Source: CAZRKC01 sp964600665
GTDB lineage: Bacteria > Bacillota > SLNR01
Length of the DNA stretch: 8,590 nucleotides
Assembly (NCBI GenBank): GCA_964600665.1
Contig: CAZRKC010000055.1
Span: 1-8,590 of the forward strand
Direction of reading: 5' to 3'
Part shown: one piece after another, positions 6,692 through 8,590 of the stretch
Position numbering within the stretch: the first letter of the stretch is position 1
Layout of the letters: each line of letters starts with the position of its first letter
Made by a program: the position numbers and the translations under genes
The notes under the pieces: model-generated
What the model was told of the DNA's origin: nothing
Database searches by the model: none
Seen by the model: only the letters and a program-made list of their open reading frames with translations

Positions 6692-7606
6692 TTAGATTTC
6701 TTTCATACCGATAACCCTAGCTGGATTTCCTGCCATTACCGCGCCTGCAGGGACATCTTTCAATACAACGGCACCTGCGCCGATGGTGCTATTTTCTCCA
6801 ATTACTATTTTCTGCATTGTTGAGCATCCAACGCCCAGCCAGCAATTGTTCCCCACAACAACACTACCGCTCACTTCCGAACATGCAACGATCATCGTGT
6901 TTTTACCAACGATACAATTATGAGCAATATGGACCAGATTATCGATTTTGACATGAGAATAGATGATCGTATTCTTTAACGTACCTCGCGCAACAGCAGT
7001 AAAATTCCCAATTTCGACATGATCTCCGATCTCAACACATCCCATGTGGGGAACTCTATAAGGTACATTATTTTCATCGGACTCAAATCCAAATCCTTCT
7101 TCACCGATGACTGAATTTGACCTTATAAGACAGTGCCGGCCGATCGTTACGCCATCGGCGATAACAACATTATGACGAATCTCCGTATGTTCTCCAATTT
7201 CTACATCCCGGCCAATAGTACAGCAGTTCCCAATACATACAGAGGCAGCAATTTTCGCGCTAGGGTGAACAACGGAATTGTGGCCAATGCCTGCTGGCTT
7301 CTTTTGGGTAAGAAATTCGGATATGGTCACTGCAAAAGCTAAGCGCGGGTTCTCTACTATGATAAATGCATTGGAACCAATTTCGTCAGGAAGTTCCGAC
7401 GTGATAAAGCAGGCATGTTTGACCTTTTTCAGTAGCTCGCTTTTAACCTCTCCTTTCGAGAAAACAAGGGTATTTTCAGAAATACTATCGATGGGCCCGA
7501 CATTCCTGATACGCACGTCCTTGCCGTAAAGTTTGGCTTTAAGAAACTTCGCAATATTAGACGCTTTTAAGCTTAAATGCTGGTTTTCAGCTATCTCATT
7601 ACCCAT
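6692..7606 (-). CDS. LpxD-like N-acyltransferase with an acetyltransferase-style C-terminus
   Basis: 304 residues. Residues about 12-100 resemble the uridine-binding N-terminal domain of LpxD (NVGPIDSISENTLVFSKGE at 35-53). From about 107 on, hexapeptide repeats form a left-handed beta-helix. IGEEGFGFE (167-175), RVPHMGCVEIGDHVEIG (184-200) and KIDNLVHIAHN (220-230) match the LpxD core, with H229 in the position of the LpxD catalytic His. The last 35 residues differ: IGAGAVVLKDVPAGAVMAGNPARVIG is typical of sugar O-/N-acetyltransferases of the NeuD/PglD or maltose acetyltransferase kind. It probably acylates the amine of a UDP-amino sugar for the glycan rather than lipid A; housekeeping LpxD is about 340 residues and sits with fabZ/lpxA, absent here. 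The ATG lies inside the end of the deacetylase gene (16-bp overlap). Confidence 0.85.
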   Translation of the reverse strand: MGNEIAENQHLSLKASNIAKFLKAKLYGKDVRIRNVGPIDSISENTLVFSKGEVKSELLKKVKHACFITSELPDEIGSNAFIIVENPRLAFAVTISEFLTQKKPAGIGHNSVVHPSAKIAASVCIGNCCTIGRDVEIGEHTEIRHNVVIADGVTIGRHCLIRSNSVIGEEGFGFESDENNVPYRVPHMGCVEIGDHVEIGNFTAVARGTLKNTIIYSHVKIDNLVHIAHNCIVGKNTMIVACSEVSGSVVVGNNCWLGVGCSTMQKIVIGENSTIGAGAVVLKDVPAGAVMAGNPARVIGMKEI

Positions 7607-8226
7607 CGTATTACCTCAAATGCCTCCGCATACCGTCCAGCAATCTGAACACCCCTCGTCCTAGCGAGACTTCTGATAAACTCCTCATCAGCATAGATTC
7701 TACTTTTCTGTGATTGATATGCATCCAGTGCATAAATCTTTTGATTGATATTTTCCTCTGAAAGAAGAATAAACGCCTCTGCCTGAAATTCTATATTGTT
7801 CCATGGGATCTCGTAACCGAAAATATTCGCATTCTTGAAAGCCCTGATTCCTTCTATTGAAACGGTTGAATGGTCCTGATGCAAATCACTGAAAGATGGT
7901 AAAAAGACCAAGTCCGGACAAATGTCTTTTTTAATCTTCACCAATTCTTCTAATATTTCTTGGCGATGGTAACTCAACTCCCTAACCTTGAAATTGAAGA
8001 CAATAAGATTATCCGGCGGGATACCCAAGCGTTTTGTCGCTTCTTTGACTTCCGTCTTCAAGATATCCTTTGGCCAGGGTTCGGGGACGGATTCTTCCGC
8101 TGTCGAAAATGCTACGTAATAAATTTCTTTTTTCTCAGCGATAAAACGCGCAACGCTGCCGCCACAACCAAATTCCCCATCGTCGGTATGAGGTGCCAGA
8201 ACTAAAATTTTACCTATATCATTCAT
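7591..8226 (-). CDS. PIG-L/LmbE family zinc-dependent N-deacetylase
   Basis: 211 residues. Family members remove an N-acetyl group from GlcNAc-type sugars or related conjugates using a metal. The N-terminal motif is APHTDDGEFGCGG (11-23), the one-residue-longer HTDDGE variant of the classical HPDDE; H13 and D16 should bind zinc with D15 as general base. The second motif is DLHQDH (114-119), with H116/H119. The closing YAEAFEVIR (199-207) is common in this subgroup. No signal peptide is seen, so it should act in the cytoplasm, probably on a nucleotide sugar. It shares 16 bp with the LpxD-like gene, suggesting consecutive steps. The ATG at 8226 has a modest purine-rich GAAGAGA site upstream. 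Codons are AT-richer than in the genes at the left of the window. Confidence 0.9.
   Translation of the reverse strand: MNDIGKILVLAPHTDDGEFGCGGSVARFIAEKKEIYYVAFSTAEESVPEPWPKDILKTEVKEATKRLGIPPDNLIVFNFKVRELSYHRQEILEELVKIKKDICPDLVFLPSFSDLHQDHSTVSIEGIRAFKNANIFGYEIPWNNIEFQAEAFILLSEENINQKIYALDAYQSQKSRIYADEEFIRSLARTRGVQIAGRYAEAFEVIRWVMR
7613..7617 (-). promoter_or_regulatory. Shine-Dalgarno site of the LpxD-like gene, inside the deacetylase coding sequence
   Basis: GAGGT on the minus strand lies 6 nt before the ATG at 7606, while the deacetylase frame is still being read (codons of FEV). This supports the overlapping start and translational coupling. Confidence 0.65.
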
Positions 8227-8490
8227 AACATCTCTTCGTGATAGGATTTAGGAGTGGAGAGGTGGTTTCGTTACGCCTAGCACGCTACAATATGGCGCAT
8301 CAAACTTTTCAAAAGCAATTTGCCAAGAGCAAGTTGCTTCAGCTCTACCATTTTCGCCAATTTGCCTTACTTTTCTCCGGATTATTAGTGAGATATTAAC
8401 CATTGTTGCAACACTTTCCGCAGAGCTGGTACAATAAATTCGGTCATCGACTTAAGTGGTAAAGCTGCTCACTCTTGTCCAAAATAGATT
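8227..8490. other. Upstream region of the deacetylase operon, no confirmed gene
   Basis: 264 bp before the deacetylase start. It contains one small minus-strand open frame (ATG at 8403 to TAA at 8248, 51 codons) that resembles nothing I know and lacks a clear ribosome site. It also contains the hairpin at 8313-8339 and the left arm of the long inverted repeat. The promoter of the deacetylase gene is expected here; TTGAAA-like and TATTGT-like hexamers are present on the minus strand, but only 14 nt apart, so I do not call it. Confidence 0.4.
8313..8339 (+). repeat. Small hairpin upstream of the deacetylase gene
   Basis: AAGCAATTTGC (8313-8323) and GCAAGTTGCTT (8329-8339) pair over 11 positions around a 5-nt loop, with ten Watson-Crick pairs and one G-U if transcribed on the plus strand. 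On the minus strand the odd pair becomes a C-A mismatch, and TTTT overlaps the end of the second arm. It could be a weak terminator for an upstream minus-strand gene or a leader structure; neither is shown. Confidence 0.4.
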
Positions 8491-8534
8491 TTAAAGGGGA
8501 GCCACAATCAGGTAGAATTTATTGTACCAGCTCT
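8422..8534. repeat. Perfect 20-bp inverted repeat with a 73-bp spacer
   Basis: The arm at 8422-8441 (AGAGCTGGTACAATAAATTC) is the exact reverse complement of 8515-8534; pairing stops at once on both sides. A total of 113 bp with 20-bp ends suits a small non-autonomous element (MITE-like) or an insertion-sequence remnant. If the palindrome AGCT near each outer end (8424-8427 and 8529-8532) were a target duplication, the terminal repeat proper would be 14 bp; this is only a possibility. No transposase is seen. No T-tract follows either arm, so it is not a standard terminator. Confidence 0.6.
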
Positions 8535-8590
8535 CATAGAGATGGTCAAGTTCTTTCAGACAACCCCCAGAGTTTTTTAAGTGGTTTAGC
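8451..8590. repeat. Imperfect direct repeat flanking the right arm of the inverted repeat
   Basis: 8451-8465 and 8576-8590 match at 12 of 15 positions, sharing TTAAGTGGT and then AGC. The second copy touches the window edge, so the true length is unknown. Together with the inverted repeat it suggests rearranged or element-derived DNA. Confidence 0.35.
8491..8590 (-). CDS. Possible 3' end of an unrecognised gene entering from the right
   Basis: A minus-strand frame is open from the window edge (first full codon at 8589) to a TAA at 8491-8493. It gives 32 residues, ending with a plausible protein-like stretch (KELDHLYESWYNKF near its centre, then a hydrophobic tail). The right arm of the inverted repeat lies within it and encodes ESWYNKF. 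I do not recognise a family. A second minus frame is also open for 14 codons from 8590, so this could equally be chance or a degraded gene; only the sequence beyond the edge can decide. Confidence 0.35.
   Translation of the reverse strand, partial: LNHLKNSGGCLKELDHLYESWYNKFYLIVAPL

Noticed and set aside
6692..7606. Housekeeping lipid A gene lpxD
   Set aside because: The C-terminus is of the acetyltransferase kind, the protein is shorter than usual, and the lpxA/fabZ/bamA context is missing; it sits in a glycan cluster next to a deacetylase.
8248..8403. Minus-strand small open frame of 51 codons before the deacetylase
   Set aside because: No clear ribosome site and no recognisable family; other frames in the same stretch are also open for short distances, so chance is likely.
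8422..8534. Inverted repeat as a transcription terminator
   Set aside because: The loop is 73 nt and no T-run follows either arm.
1..8590. CRISPR array, tRNA or rRNA genes
   Set aside because: No regularly spaced repeats and no tRNA-like or rRNA-like sequence seen on either strand.

Overview
The window looks like part of a surface-polysaccharide (O-antigen, capsule or similar glycan) biosynthesis locus of a Gram-negative-type bacterium. The evidence is a run of nucleotide-sugar and glycosyl-transfer genes that all read on the minus strand: an initiating phosphoglycosyl transferase, a WbuB-like GT4 glycosyltransferase, an LpxD-like acyltransferase and a LegB-like dehydratase. Nothing seen fixes the taxon. 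The style of the aminotransferase, dehydratase and NDP-sugar pyrophosphorylase recalls sugar clusters of Desulfobacterota or Nitrospirota type bacteria, but that is an impression, not a search result.

In order of transcription (right to left). Right edge, 8227-8590: no complete gene; it holds the possible 3' end of an unrecognised gene entering from outside, a perfect 20-bp inverted repeat, an imperfect direct repeat and a small hairpin. Block A, 8226-6692: a PIG-L/LmbE deacetylase overlapping by 16 bp an LpxD-like N-acyltransferase; this block is visibly more AT-rich than the left half. A 140-bp gap contains a possible weak terminator. Block B, 6551-4589: a GT4 glycosyltransferase (GTG start) and a SAM methyltransferase. 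A 228-bp gap follows. Block C, 4360-1: a DegT/StrS aminotransferase, an NDP-sugar pyrophosphorylase, a phosphoglycosyl transferase and a LegB-like 4,6-dehydratase that leaves the window. Block C is tight (34, 0 and 12 bp gaps), GC-richer, and most of its genes have good Shine-Dalgarno sites.

Inferred working model: the pyrophosphorylase activates a hexose (or HexNAc) 1-phosphate, the LegB-like enzyme converts an NDP-sugar to its 4-keto-6-deoxy form, and the aminotransferase makes the 4-amino-4,6-dideoxy sugar. The phosphoglycosyl transferase loads a sugar phosphate on undecaprenyl phosphate, and the GT4 enzyme extends it. The deacetylase/acyltransferase pair could exchange an N-acetyl for another acyl group, and the methyltransferase could decorate the glycan. 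The order of reactions and the sugar identity cannot be read from sequence.

The most unusual item is the phosphoglycosyl transferase at 985-2466. The catalytic domain is N-terminal and is followed by four membrane segments and a Rossmann domain, the reverse of the WbaP/WcaJ order. It resembles a PglC-PglF fusion without the dehydratase domain, while a free-standing dehydratase gene starts 12 bp downstream.
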